NCBI GenBank assembly: GCA_002479715.1
Contig: DLOT01000007.1
Span: 1,113 to 9,187 of the forward strand
DNA from: Ruminococcus sp. UBA7477
Lineage (GTDB): Bacteria > Bacillota > Clostridia > Oscillospirales > Ruminococcaceae
DNA: 8,075 bases
Direction of reading: 5' to 3'
A program made the position numbers and the translations under genes. The notes beneath the pieces were generated by a model that did not search any database, was not told the origin of the DNA, and was given only the letters and a program-made list of their open reading frames with translations. Shown here piece after piece: positions 1-5,145 of the stretch (within the stretch, counting starts at the first letter, position 1; the number at the start of each line of letters is the position of its first letter).

Positions 1-1378
1 TGTAGGGAATGCCGCTTTCCGAAAGGGCGCAGGCGTTTGCGATGACCGCCGCAGTGACCAGCGAGATGCCGTAAAGCCCGGCAACGCCGCCTGCTATTAT
101 CATTACGATACGCAGGACAGATGTCTGCTGATTAAGGCTCGGAATGACGAACGAGGCTGTAGCGGTCAGCCCGATTATGATAAGAATGGGCGCGGAGATA
201 AGTCCGCTGCTTACTGCCGCGTCGCCTATGATAAGACCGCCGACTATCGAAACCGCGCCGCCGACGGCTTTCGGCAGACGTATTCCTGCCTCACGCAGTA
301 TCTCATACATCAGCGTGATTATAACAACGTCGAACACCAGCGGATAGGGGGTCGTTTCCTCCGAAATGACAAGGCTGAGCAGAAGCTTGTAGGAAAAGGT
401 TTCCGAATGGAAGGTCGCCAGAGCGACATATACTCCCGGAAGCAGAACAGCCAGAATAAACGACAGGTATTTTATACACCTTATATATGCGGCATAGTAG
501 GGGCGGTAGGCGTAGTCGTCGACGGTGTTGAAGCTCTCTACAAACAGCGATGGAAGGATCAGTGCAAAGGGCGTGCCGTCAATGAGAACACCGACCTTGC
601 CTTCACACAGTTTTGACGCAAATAGGTCGGGCCGGTCGGTCGTCGAAACGTCGTTGAAAATGCTTCTGCTGCTGTTGGAAAGATAAGGCAGGACATAGCC
701 GCTGTTCATGACTGTTTCGAGCTTTATCGACGAGATCCTCCGCCGTATTTTTTCAACAAGCTCCGGCGGACATCTGTCTGCCATATAAGCGATGCAGATG
801 TCGGTCTTGCTTTTTGAGCCTGCCTTAGTCAGCTCAAAGCGCAGGCAGGGGGTCTTCAGCCTTCGGCGAACGAGGGAAACATTTGTGCGGATAACCTCGA
901 TAAAGCCGTCCTGACCGCCCATGACGCTCTGCTCGCTGGTGGGTTCGTCGATAGACCGCTTGTCGTAGCCTTGGATACCGTAGACCTGACCGCTTGCTAT
1001 CCCGTTGACAAGAATAAGCGCAAAGCCCGAAAAAAGCTGAGTTATCGCCTCGCCGTAGGTGTAAACGGTCTTTCGCTCGGCGGAAAGCAGGCTTTGCTTT
1101 GTCAGCCAGTCAAAAACGTCCTGCGGGGAGGAATCTTCGGGCAGACAGAGATTTGTCAGAGGCTCGAAGATCAATTCTGACATAGCCTGGGTAGAGGTCA
1201 TATTCTCGATAGTAACGACAGCGCACTTGTGTGAGCTGACCTCGACCTCCATAATATTCAGATCCATTGTGTTGCCCGTTATCGAGCGAAGATCCAGAAG
1301 AGCCTTCTCAAGCTCGGGCGGTATTTTAACGCTTTCGTAGTCCGTGCAGTCGGGAAAGCTGCTTTGCATTTTTGACAT
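1..1378 (-). CDS. GerA-family spore germination protein (A subunit / SpoVAF-like), 3' end cut by window
   Basis: Membrane protein of the GerA/SpoVAF family, which acts in the spore inner membrane in germinant sensing or in ion release during germination. The first 459 residues are visible and the C-terminus lies beyond the left edge. A hydrophilic N-terminal domain (about 1-300) carries the family signatures RSIDEPTSEQ (141-150), GFIEVIRTNVSLVRRRL (159-175), RPDLFASKLCEGKVGVLIDG (249-268) and TPF (269-271). Membrane segments follow at about 303-323, 340-360, 372-393, 397-415 and 421-445, including the hallmark LPKAVGGAVSIVGGLIIGDA (368-387). The ATG at 1378 is preceded by AAGGA and GGGGA, and an in-frame TAA lies upstream with no other start codon between, so the start is well fixed. 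It is divergent from a DUF421 gene. I cannot tell a GerAA-type receptor subunit from a SpoVAF-type protein, because any B and C subunit genes would lie outside the window. Family assignment is secure; the exact subfamily is not. Confidence 0.93.
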   Translation of the reverse strand, partial: MSKMQSSFPDCTDYESVKIPPELEKALLDLRSITGNTMDLNIMEVEVSSHKCAVVTIENMTSTQAMSELIFEPLTNLCLPEDSSPQDVFDWLTKQSLLSAERKTVYTYGEAITQLFSGFALILVNGIASGQVYGIQGYDKRSIDEPTSEQSVMGGQDGFIEVIRTNVSLVRRRLKTPCLRFELTKAGSKSKTDICIAYMADRCPPELVEKIRRRISSIKLETVMNSGYVLPYLSNSSRSIFNDVSTTDRPDLFASKLCEGKVGVLIDGTPFALILPSLFVESFNTVDDYAYRPYYAAYIRCIKYLSFILAVLLPGVYVALATFHSETFSYKLLLSLVISEETTPYPLVFDVVIITLMYEILREAGIRLPKAVGGAVSIVGGLIIGDAAVSSGLISAPILIIIGLTATASFVIPSLNQQTSVLRIVMIIAGGVAGLYGISLVTAAVIANACALSESGIPY

Positions 1379-1406
1379 AATATCCCCATTCCTTTTCGTT
1401 TTTTGG

Positions 1407-1578
1407 GCAACACCGCATAATTATTATCGAGCGATTGCACCGTCAGATTTTTCGTCAGATTGTATAAATTGAGTGCAGGTAGGCTGCCGCCTGTCAAGCG
1501 AAATTTGTGCAAGATGACGGAAAAGATGCAAGCCGGGCGCCGACAAAGCGCGTGGCGCGCTGATTGTGCGGTGTTGCC
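1407..1578. repeat. 16-base inverted repeat, one arm facing each divergent gene
   Basis: The left arm at 1407-1421 (GCAACACCGCATAAT) is the reverse complement, with one mismatch, of the right arm at 1563-1577 (ATTGTGCGGTGTTGC); the match extends one more base outward on each side. The motif ATTRTGCGGTGTTGCC therefore points toward gerA on one strand and toward DUF421 on the other. It ends about 28 bases before the gerA start and about 84 bases before the DUF421 start. The DNA between the arms is not symmetrical, so this is a pair of matched sites and not one long palindrome. A shared regulator site is one explanation; chance or an element remnant are others. Confidence 0.55.
1441..1461. repeat. 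Short tandem repeat CGTCAGATT x2
   Basis: CGTCAGATT occurs at 1441-1449 and again at 1453-1461, a 12-base period within the divergent spacer. It may be a tandem binding site, but at nine bases it could also be chance. Confidence 0.35.
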
Positions 1579-1591
1579 TTTGCTTTGTCGG
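1540..1591 (+). repeat. Inverted repeat / possible leader RNA structure before DUF421
   Basis: CCGACAAAGC (1540-1549) and GCTTTGTCGG (1582-1591) are perfect 10-base complements separated by 32 bases. Inside and slightly overlapping lies a small perfect hairpin, GCGCG-TGG-CGCGC (1548-1560). There is no T-run afterwards, so it is not an intrinsic terminator. It could be an operator or a structured leader, but it lies mostly upstream of the weak promoter candidate at 1574-1601, which favours a DNA-level role if that promoter is real. Confidence 0.45.
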
Positions 1592-1662
1592 TATGTATTA
1601 TTTGCGCTATTCGCGGAAAAATACCGCATAAAGAGCGAAGTTTTGAAAGGAGAGCCTGAGAA

Positions 1663-2331
1663 ATGCTTGTTGTTTTTCTGCGCGCCGTATTGCTTTATGC
1701 CGTGGTAGTTTTTGCGATAAGGCTTATGGGCAAGCGTCAGCTGGGCGAGCTTCAGCCGTCGGAGTTTGTTATAACGATACTGATCTCAAATATTGCGACA
1801 CTTCCCATTGAGGACACGGGAACGCCCATGCTTCTGGGCATAGTTCCGATACTGACGCTTGTCTGCCTTGACGTCATAATGTCGGCGGCGACTCTGAAAT
1901 CCCGCAGACTGAGGCGCATGGTATCGGGCAGCCCGAAGATCATAATTTCGGACGGCATTATTGACCAAAAGCTTCTCAAGGAGCTTCGCTACACCGTTGA
2001 TGATGTTTCCGAGGCGCTTCGTTCGCAGGGGATCTTTGATATCTCCGACGTTCAGTATGCGGTCATAGAAACGACCGGAGCAGTCAGCGCGTTTTTGAAA
2101 AATCCCAAGCAGCCGCTGACGTTTGAACAGCCCAAGCCCGCCGAAAATCCGCCGCAGGTGGTTATTGACGACGGCGATATTATAAAGCGCTCGCTGAAAT
2201 TCCTCGGTCTGGACGAGCAGTGGCTGAGGGGCTGTCTTGCCGCAGAGGGCGCGCGGCGTCACGAGGTTTTCCTGATGACGGCGAAGCCTGACGGGAGCTA
2301 TAAGCTTATACGGAAGGAGAAGGGACTGTGA
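1663..2331 (+). CDS. DUF421 / YetF-family membrane protein
   Basis: A 222-residue membrane protein of the YetF (DUF421) family. Three hydrophobic segments lie at about 2-22, 35-49 and 56-76. Between the first two sits the family signature GKRQLGELQPSEFVITILIS (23-42), followed by NIATLPIED. The cytoplasmic YetF domain follows with SGSPKIIISDGIID (88-101), the LRSQGIFDISDVQYAVIE block (119-136) and TGAVSAFLK (138-146). The C-terminal tail (about 165-222) resembles the extension of clostridial members. Biochemical function is unknown; in spore formers such proteins occur in the inner membrane, and DUF421 proteins encoded with SpoVA genes have been linked to spore heat resistance (family knowledge). 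The start has AAAGGAG ten bases upstream. The stop overlaps the next gene by four bases, so the two are translationally coupled. Divergence from a GerA-family gene supports, but does not prove, a sporulation role. Confidence 0.92.
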   Translation: MLVVFLRAVLLYAVVVFAIRLMGKRQLGELQPSEFVITILISNIATLPIEDTGTPMLLGIVPILTLVCLDVIMSAATLKSRRLRRMVSGSPKIIISDGIIDQKLLKELRYTVDDVSEALRSQGIFDISDVQYAVIETTGAVSAFLKNPKQPLTFEQPKPAENPPQVVIDDGDIIKRSLKFLGLDEQWLRGCLAAEGARRHEVFLMTAKPDGSYKLIRKEKGL

Positions 2332-2699
2332 AGCGTTTATGGGTATGCTGTGCGATTCTGGCCGTTATGCTCGTTATGGCATCGAGCTGGGTGTATTATT
2401 TAAAAAAGAGCAGTGAGCGGTTGAGCCTGATGATCGACGAGGCCGAGCAGCTTGCCGAGCAAAGAAGTCCGAAGGCGGCTGAGGCGATAGGCGAGCTTTG
2501 CTCATATTGGGACAGCTTTGCTTCAACGGCGGCTTTTTTTGAAAGCTCTGCGACGCTTATGAGCATCAGCGACTCGGCAGCCAAGCTCGAATATCTCTAT
2601 GCCAAGGACAACGACGAGTTTTTCTCCGAGTGCGAGGTGATAAGAAGCGGAGCCGACAGGATATTCCGGAGCAATCTGCCCTTTCTGCCAAACCGCTGA
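2328..2699 (+). CDS. DUF4363-family small membrane-anchored protein
   Basis: A 123-residue protein with one N-terminal membrane helix (about 4-24, after MKRLW) and a soluble, Ala/Glu/Ser-rich helical remainder likely on the outer face of the membrane. Length, topology and the pattern of a conserved W-D-S in the middle (61-63) match DUF4363, a family of unknown function commonly encoded beside DUF421 genes in Clostridia (recalled association). The start is GTG at 2328, overlapping the TGA of the DUF421 gene in GTGA; AAGGAG at 2314-2319 lies eight bases before it, an ideal spacing. The tight coupling suggests the two proteins are made in fixed proportion and may form a complex. No terminator is visible after its stop, so readthrough into the acetyltransferase is possible. 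Confidence 0.8.
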   Translation: MKRLWVCCAILAVMLVMASSWVYYLKKSSERLSLMIDEAEQLAEQRSPKAAEAIGELCSYWDSFASTAAFFESSATLMSISDSAAKLEYLYAKDNDEFFSECEVIRSGADRIFRSNLPFLPNR

Positions 2700-2727
2700 T
2701 ACCTGCGTTTGTTATATGCCGACTCTA

Positions 2728-2756
2728 TTGATTTTCTTGTGAAATCGCTGTATACT
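2728..2756 (+). promoter_or_regulatory. Sigma-A type promoter for the GNAT gene
   Basis: TTGATT (2728-2733), a 17-base spacer and TATACT (2751-2756) form a near-consensus housekeeping promoter, predicting transcription from about 2763 and a leader of about 40 bases. It lies wholly in the gap after the DUF4363 stop, so the acetyltransferase can be expressed independently of the upstream pair. Confidence 0.8.
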
Positions 2757-2802
2757 GTATCTGAAGCCTTGTGCAAATACGACAGCGGGAAGTGTAAAGG
2801 AA

Positions 2803-3240
2803 ATGATAGTAAGAGAAGCAGACAGGAGAGATCTGAATGAAATACTTCATCTGTATCTGTATCTTCATGAAGATAGTATTCCTAAAGACAGCGAGCATCT
2901 GCGGACAACTTGGGAAAGCATAATCAACGACGCAAACCATCATTTCATTGTTTGCGAAGCTGACGGTGTTATAGTTTCCTCCTGCGTATGTGTGGTTGTT
3001 CCGAATTTAACCAGAGCCGTAAGACCGTATGCCTTTATAGAAAACGTGGTAACTCATGCGGACTACCGGAAGAAGGGGTATGCCACAGCCTGCCTGAGCT
3101 ATGCCAAGAAGATTGCACAGGAGAACAACTGCTACAAGATGATGCTGCTCACCGGCTCAAAGGAAGAGGGCACTTTGAGTTTTTACCGCAAAGCCGGCTA
3201 TAACAGCTCTGATAAGACAGCGTTTATACAGTGGATTTAG
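2803..3240 (+). CDS. GNAT-family N-acetyltransferase
   Basis: A 145-residue single-domain GNAT enzyme, the usual length for the family; these transfer an acetyl group from acetyl-CoA to an amine. The N-terminus IVREADRRDLNEI (2-14) is the typical first strand and helix. The acetyl-CoA pyrophosphate-binding motif is RKKGYA (89-94), preceded by the strand ENVVTHADY (80-88). The C-terminal FYRKAGY (127-133) is the classic closing motif. The substrate cannot be read from sequence. The ATG has AAAGG only two to three bases upstream, tighter than usual, with GGGAAG about ten bases upstream as an alternative; the start is supported by the GNAT N-terminus beginning right at it. It has its own promoter and ends ahead of a bidirectional terminator. 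No functional link to its neighbours is evident. Confidence 0.93.
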   Translation: MIVREADRRDLNEILHLYLYLHEDSIPKDSEHLRTTWESIINDANHHFIVCEADGVIVSSCVCVVVPNLTRAVRPYAFIENVVTHADYRKKGYATACLSYAKKIAQENNCYKMMLLTGSKEEGTLSFYRKAGYNSSDKTAFIQWI

Positions 3241-3283
3241 CCGGCAGACCGGCGCGGTTTATATCCTGCAAAGGCAAAAAAGA

Positions 3284-3308
3284 ACCCCGGCGTTTCTAAC
3301 GTCGGGGT
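3284..3308. terminator. Bidirectional intrinsic terminator between convergent genes
   Basis: Arms ACCCCGGCGTT (3284-3294) and AACGTCGGGGT (3298-3308) pair over 11 positions with one G-T wobble and a three-base loop. On the minus strand the stem is followed by TTCTTTTTTGCC, a strong T-run, so it should end the solute-binding protein transcript efficiently. On the plus strand it is followed by only CTTT, so termination of the acetyltransferase transcript is likely weaker. Confidence 0.9.
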
Positions 3309-3332
3309 CTTTGCATAAGATGTTTTAATTTG

Positions 3333-4826
3333 TTACTGAGCAGCCGAGGTGTCCGCGTCGGGGTCGGTGTACTGTGCGTTTACATCGTAGTTGGCGAGCT
3401 TATCGTTAAATACTTCAAGCTCGGTGTTGATGGTATTGTTATACTGTTCGCGGAGCTGTGCCCAAGTAAACTGCAAGCCTTCCTCGTCACTCTTACTTAC
3501 AGAGGAGTAGATGTAGGGGATAATAGCTTCCTTGGAGTCGTTTGTGGCGGCATCGGCATCTGAAAGGAGGGTCGAGATGCCGTAGCCGTAGTCATATATA
3601 ACGGAAATCTTATCGTTTTGCATAGGCTTATAGGCAAGCGTATACATATCCTCAGTCCAGCTTGGATTATCGACCTGGAACTTTTTCCAGGCGGTTTCAA
3701 GATAGCCTGCATCCGTCTGCGCGATCCTACAGCATTCTAGCCAGCATTTCATTGCCGCATCCTTTTCGGAGCCGTTTACCCACATATAAGCGGAAACGTC
3801 GAGGTCCATATAATAGGTGTCATTGCCCGGCTGACGCGGGATAAGAACGTTCTTCCAGTTCTGTGTTTCGTCCGGAGAGTTGCCCTTTCCCGAAGAAGCC
3901 CACGGACCCATGGAGTAGAAAAGAACTCCGTTTTTAAAAGCGTCGGCAGCCTTGCCGTACCAGGTCGTGTTAACGAGTCCGTCCTTGGAAATATCGTAAA
4001 GCCATGCTGCTGCCTTTTCGAGGTTTGCGCTGTCGATATTGTTTATGTATTTGCCGGTTTCGGTATCATATTCTATAATGCAGTCGCCGGTCGTGTGGAA
4101 AATGAAGTTGTGGAACCATCCGTTGACTCCTGCACGCGGAACCTCTCCGCTGCCGTCATCGGCTGCTACCCAAGCGCGCATCATTTCCTCCATAGCATCC
4201 CAATCCCACTCGTCATTGAGATAAAGCTCATACGGGTCGTCCATACCGAGCTCCTCGATACGGTCGGCGTCATAGGTGAGGAGAGATGTTATGTTGAAAG
4301 CGATAGGCGCAACGTAGTGCTTGCCATCTATAGTGAACTGATCTGCCGTATCCTTAACACCTGTCCACAGCTCGTCGTTGAAATCAACGATCTCGTCTAC
4401 AGGCTGGAACATATTCTGAAGGCAGTTTGCCGGGAATGTCATTTTCTTTTCATACCAGAACATATCAGGCGGGTCGTTTGACATAAGTCTTGCCGCAAGC
4501 TTTTCGTATTTGTTCATGGATGTTGTTCTGGAATAGGCGATCGTGCCGCCCTTTTGCTCAAACAGCATCAGCTCCGTGCTTTTTTCACCGCCGTCAGTGG
4601 GGTTGAGGTCAAAATACGAGAGCCACTCAAGCTCTGTTTCTTCTCCCTCGGGGATGCCTGATACCGCAGAGTCCTCCTCAACGGAAATGGTAGGCTCACG
4701 GGTCGTCAAAGTGGCGTCGCCGCCATCACCGTTTGTTCCCGAGCTGTCGGAATTACCGCAGCCGGCAACGCCCGCGCACATTAAAAGTGCGAGCGTCAGT
4801 GCCAATCCTCTTTTCAGCTTAATCAT
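3333..4826 (-). CDS. ABC-type extracellular solute-binding lipoprotein (family 1, probable sugar binder)
   Basis: A 497-residue lipoprotein that would capture a solute, probably a carbohydrate, outside the membrane for an ABC importer. The signal peptide MIKLKRGLALTLALLMCAG ends in a lipobox VAGC with the lipidated cysteine at 23. A low-complexity Gly/Ser/Thr/Asp linker runs to about 60. The body shows the family 1 pattern: SNDPPDMFWYEKK (116-128), an APIAFNITSLLTYDADRIEE stretch (173-192) with the DP after the helix (197-198), NDEWDWDAMEEMM (204-216) and FKNGVLFYSMGPW (297-309). No permease or ATPase gene is adjacent, so the partner is encoded elsewhere and the ligand is unknown. The ATG has AAGGAGGAA about ten bases upstream. 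It is monocistronic: its own promoter and operators lie upstream, and terminators lie on both sides. Binding of an oligosaccharide is inference from family and from the sugar-type regulatory sites upstream. Confidence 0.92.
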   Translation of the reverse strand: MIKLKRGLALTLALLMCAGVAGCGNSDSSGTNGDGGDATLTTREPTISVEEDSAVSGIPEGEETELEWLSYFDLNPTDGGEKSTELMLFEQKGGTIAYSRTTSMNKYEKLAARLMSNDPPDMFWYEKKMTFPANCLQNMFQPVDEIVDFNDELWTGVKDTADQFTIDGKHYVAPIAFNITSLLTYDADRIEELGMDDPYELYLNDEWDWDAMEEMMRAWVAADDGSGEVPRAGVNGWFHNFIFHTTGDCIIEYDTETGKYINNIDSANLEKAAAWLYDISKDGLVNTTWYGKAADAFKNGVLFYSMGPWASSGKGNSPDETQNWKNVLIPRQPGNDTYYMDLDVSAYMWVNGSEKDAAMKCWLECCRIAQTDAGYLETAWKKFQVDNPSWTEDMYTLAYKPMQNDKISVIYDYGYGISTLLSDADAATNDSKEAIIPYIYSSVSKSDEEGLQFTWAQLREQYNNTINTELEVFNDKLANYDVNAQYTDPDADTSAAQ

Positions 4827-4860
4827 TGAAAATAATTCCTCCTTGTTGATTAGATTCAGA

Positions 4861-4875
4861 TAACCCTACAGTTTA
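4861..4875. promoter_or_regulatory. Degenerate third operator copy
   Basis: TAACC-CTACA-GTTTA matches the two better palindromes (TAAAC, five bases, GTTTA) with one mismatch in the arms. Its centre is 18 bases from the adjacent site. It lies in the leader of the solute-binding protein gene, between the operators and the ribosome site. It could be a weak auxiliary site or chance in AT-rich DNA. Confidence 0.35.
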
Positions 4876-4876
4876 T

Positions 4877-4895
4877 CTTAAACTTATGGTTTAAG
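4877..4895. promoter_or_regulatory. Operator-like palindrome 1
   Basis: CTTAAAC-TTATG-GTTTAAG is a perfect inverted repeat with 7-base arms and a 5-base spacer. Together with the next palindrome it forms a 20-base tandem repeat matching at 18 of 20 positions. It would lie at about +12 to +30 of the predicted solute-binding protein transcript, a position expected for a repressor. Confidence 0.75.
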
Positions 4896-4897
4896 AA

Positions 4898-4914
4898 TTA
4901 AACTCATAGTTTAA
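4898..4914. promoter_or_regulatory. Operator-like palindrome 2, over the predicted transcription start
   Basis: TTAAAC-TCATA-GTTTAA is a perfect 6-base-arm palindrome whose centre is 20 bases, about two helical turns, from palindrome 1. It abuts and overlaps by one base the -10 box (4914-4919 on the minus strand) and covers the predicted start near 4907. A protein bound here would block polymerase. The regulator is not encoded in the window and I do not recognise the motif as that of a named family. Confidence 0.75.
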
Positions 4915-4942
4915 GAATATCATAATTATTTCTCAAAGTCAA
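4914..4942 (-). promoter_or_regulatory. Extended -10 promoter of the solute-binding protein gene
   Basis: On the minus strand TTGACT (4942-4937), a 17-base spacer and TATTCT (4919-4914) form a sigma-A type promoter. The -10 hexamer matches at 4 of 6 positions but is helped by an extended TGA directly before it. Transcription should begin near 4907, giving a leader of about 80 bases. Confidence 0.75.
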
Positions 4943-4959
4943 CAAACGCTTATATTTTT

Positions 4960-4973
4960 TGTAATCGTAAACA
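4960..4973. promoter_or_regulatory. cre-like site (CcpA / LacI-family)
   Basis: TGTAATCGTAAACA matches the catabolite response element consensus TGWAANCGNTNWCA at all but one position and has the central CG typical of LacI-family operators. Its centre lies about 60 bases upstream of the predicted transcription start, where CcpA can act on sugar-uptake genes. This is a sequence match only; a specific LacI-type regulator could use it instead. Confidence 0.55.
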
Positions 4974-4995
4974 AATTGGCGTCGGAAATTTGTTT
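4969..4995. repeat. 9-base inverted repeat upstream of the promoter
   Basis: AAACAAATT (4969-4977) and AATTTGTTT (4987-4995) are perfect complements with a nine-base spacer. A further AAACAAA follows at about 5001-5007. It overlaps the end of the cre-like site and lies upstream of the -35 box, which would suit an activator or an accessory repressor site; AT-rich composition makes chance possible. Confidence 0.45.
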
Positions 4996-5070
4996 TATTT
5001 AAACAAAGCACTGACTCGGATATTATCTTGATAATAAAATATTAAACTGATACTGTCCGGCAGCACACAA

Positions 5071-5115
5071 AAAAATCCCCAAGAAGCGCTGACAATGCGC
5101 CGCTTGAGGATTTTT
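5071..5115 (-). terminator. Intrinsic terminator of secDF
   Basis: A long hairpin pairs 5071-5089 with 5097-5115 over 16 of 19 positions, with a seven-base loop (5090-5096) and GCGC/GCGC closing the top. On the minus strand it ends in GGGGATTTTTTT, the usual terminator tail, about 30 bases after the secDF stop. The A-run on the other arm makes it potentially bidirectional. It insulates the solute-binding protein gene from secDF transcription. Confidence 0.88.
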
Positions 5116-5145
5116 AATAAATTAAACTAATGAAATAATATGAGC

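Larger units (their letters stand above)
1379..1662. promoter_or_regulatory. Divergent intergenic spacer between gerA-like and DUF421 genes
   Basis: This 284-base stretch has no supportable gene and should hold the promoters of both flanking genes. The best candidate facing DUF421 is TTGCCT (1574-1579), a 16-base spacer, then TATTAT (1596-1601), matching consensus at 4 of 6 and 5 of 6 positions. Facing gerA I see no convincing promoter; CGATAATA on the minus strand around 1425-1432 resembles a forespore sigma-G type -10 box but has no good -35 partner. The DUF421 ribosome site AAAGGAG lies at 1646-1652, ten bases before its ATG. Inverted repeats inside the spacer are listed separately. Confidence 0.5.

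Noticed and set aside
1379..1440. Forespore sigma-G promoter for the gerA-like gene
   Set aside because: CGATAATA resembles the -10 box, but no matching -35 element lies at the right distance, so I do not list it as a promoter.
1279..1629. Minus-strand open frame of 116 codons overlapping the gerA start
   Set aside because: Wrong frame for the GerA family, no ribosome site, and it covers the repeat-rich spacer; the protein has no recognisable character.
3240..3253. Small hairpin GCCGG-CAGA-CCGGC right after the acetyltransferase gene
   Set aside because: Five base pairs with no T-run; the proper terminator is 30 bases downstream.
4095..4863. Plus-strand open frames antisense to the solute-binding protein gene
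   Set aside because: They are shadows of a well-supported lipoprotein gene, with no ribosome sites and low-complexity products.
4877..4914. CRISPR-like or satellite repeat
   Set aside because: Only two close copies and one weak one exist, each palindromic and sitting on a promoter, with no unique spacers; operators explain them better.
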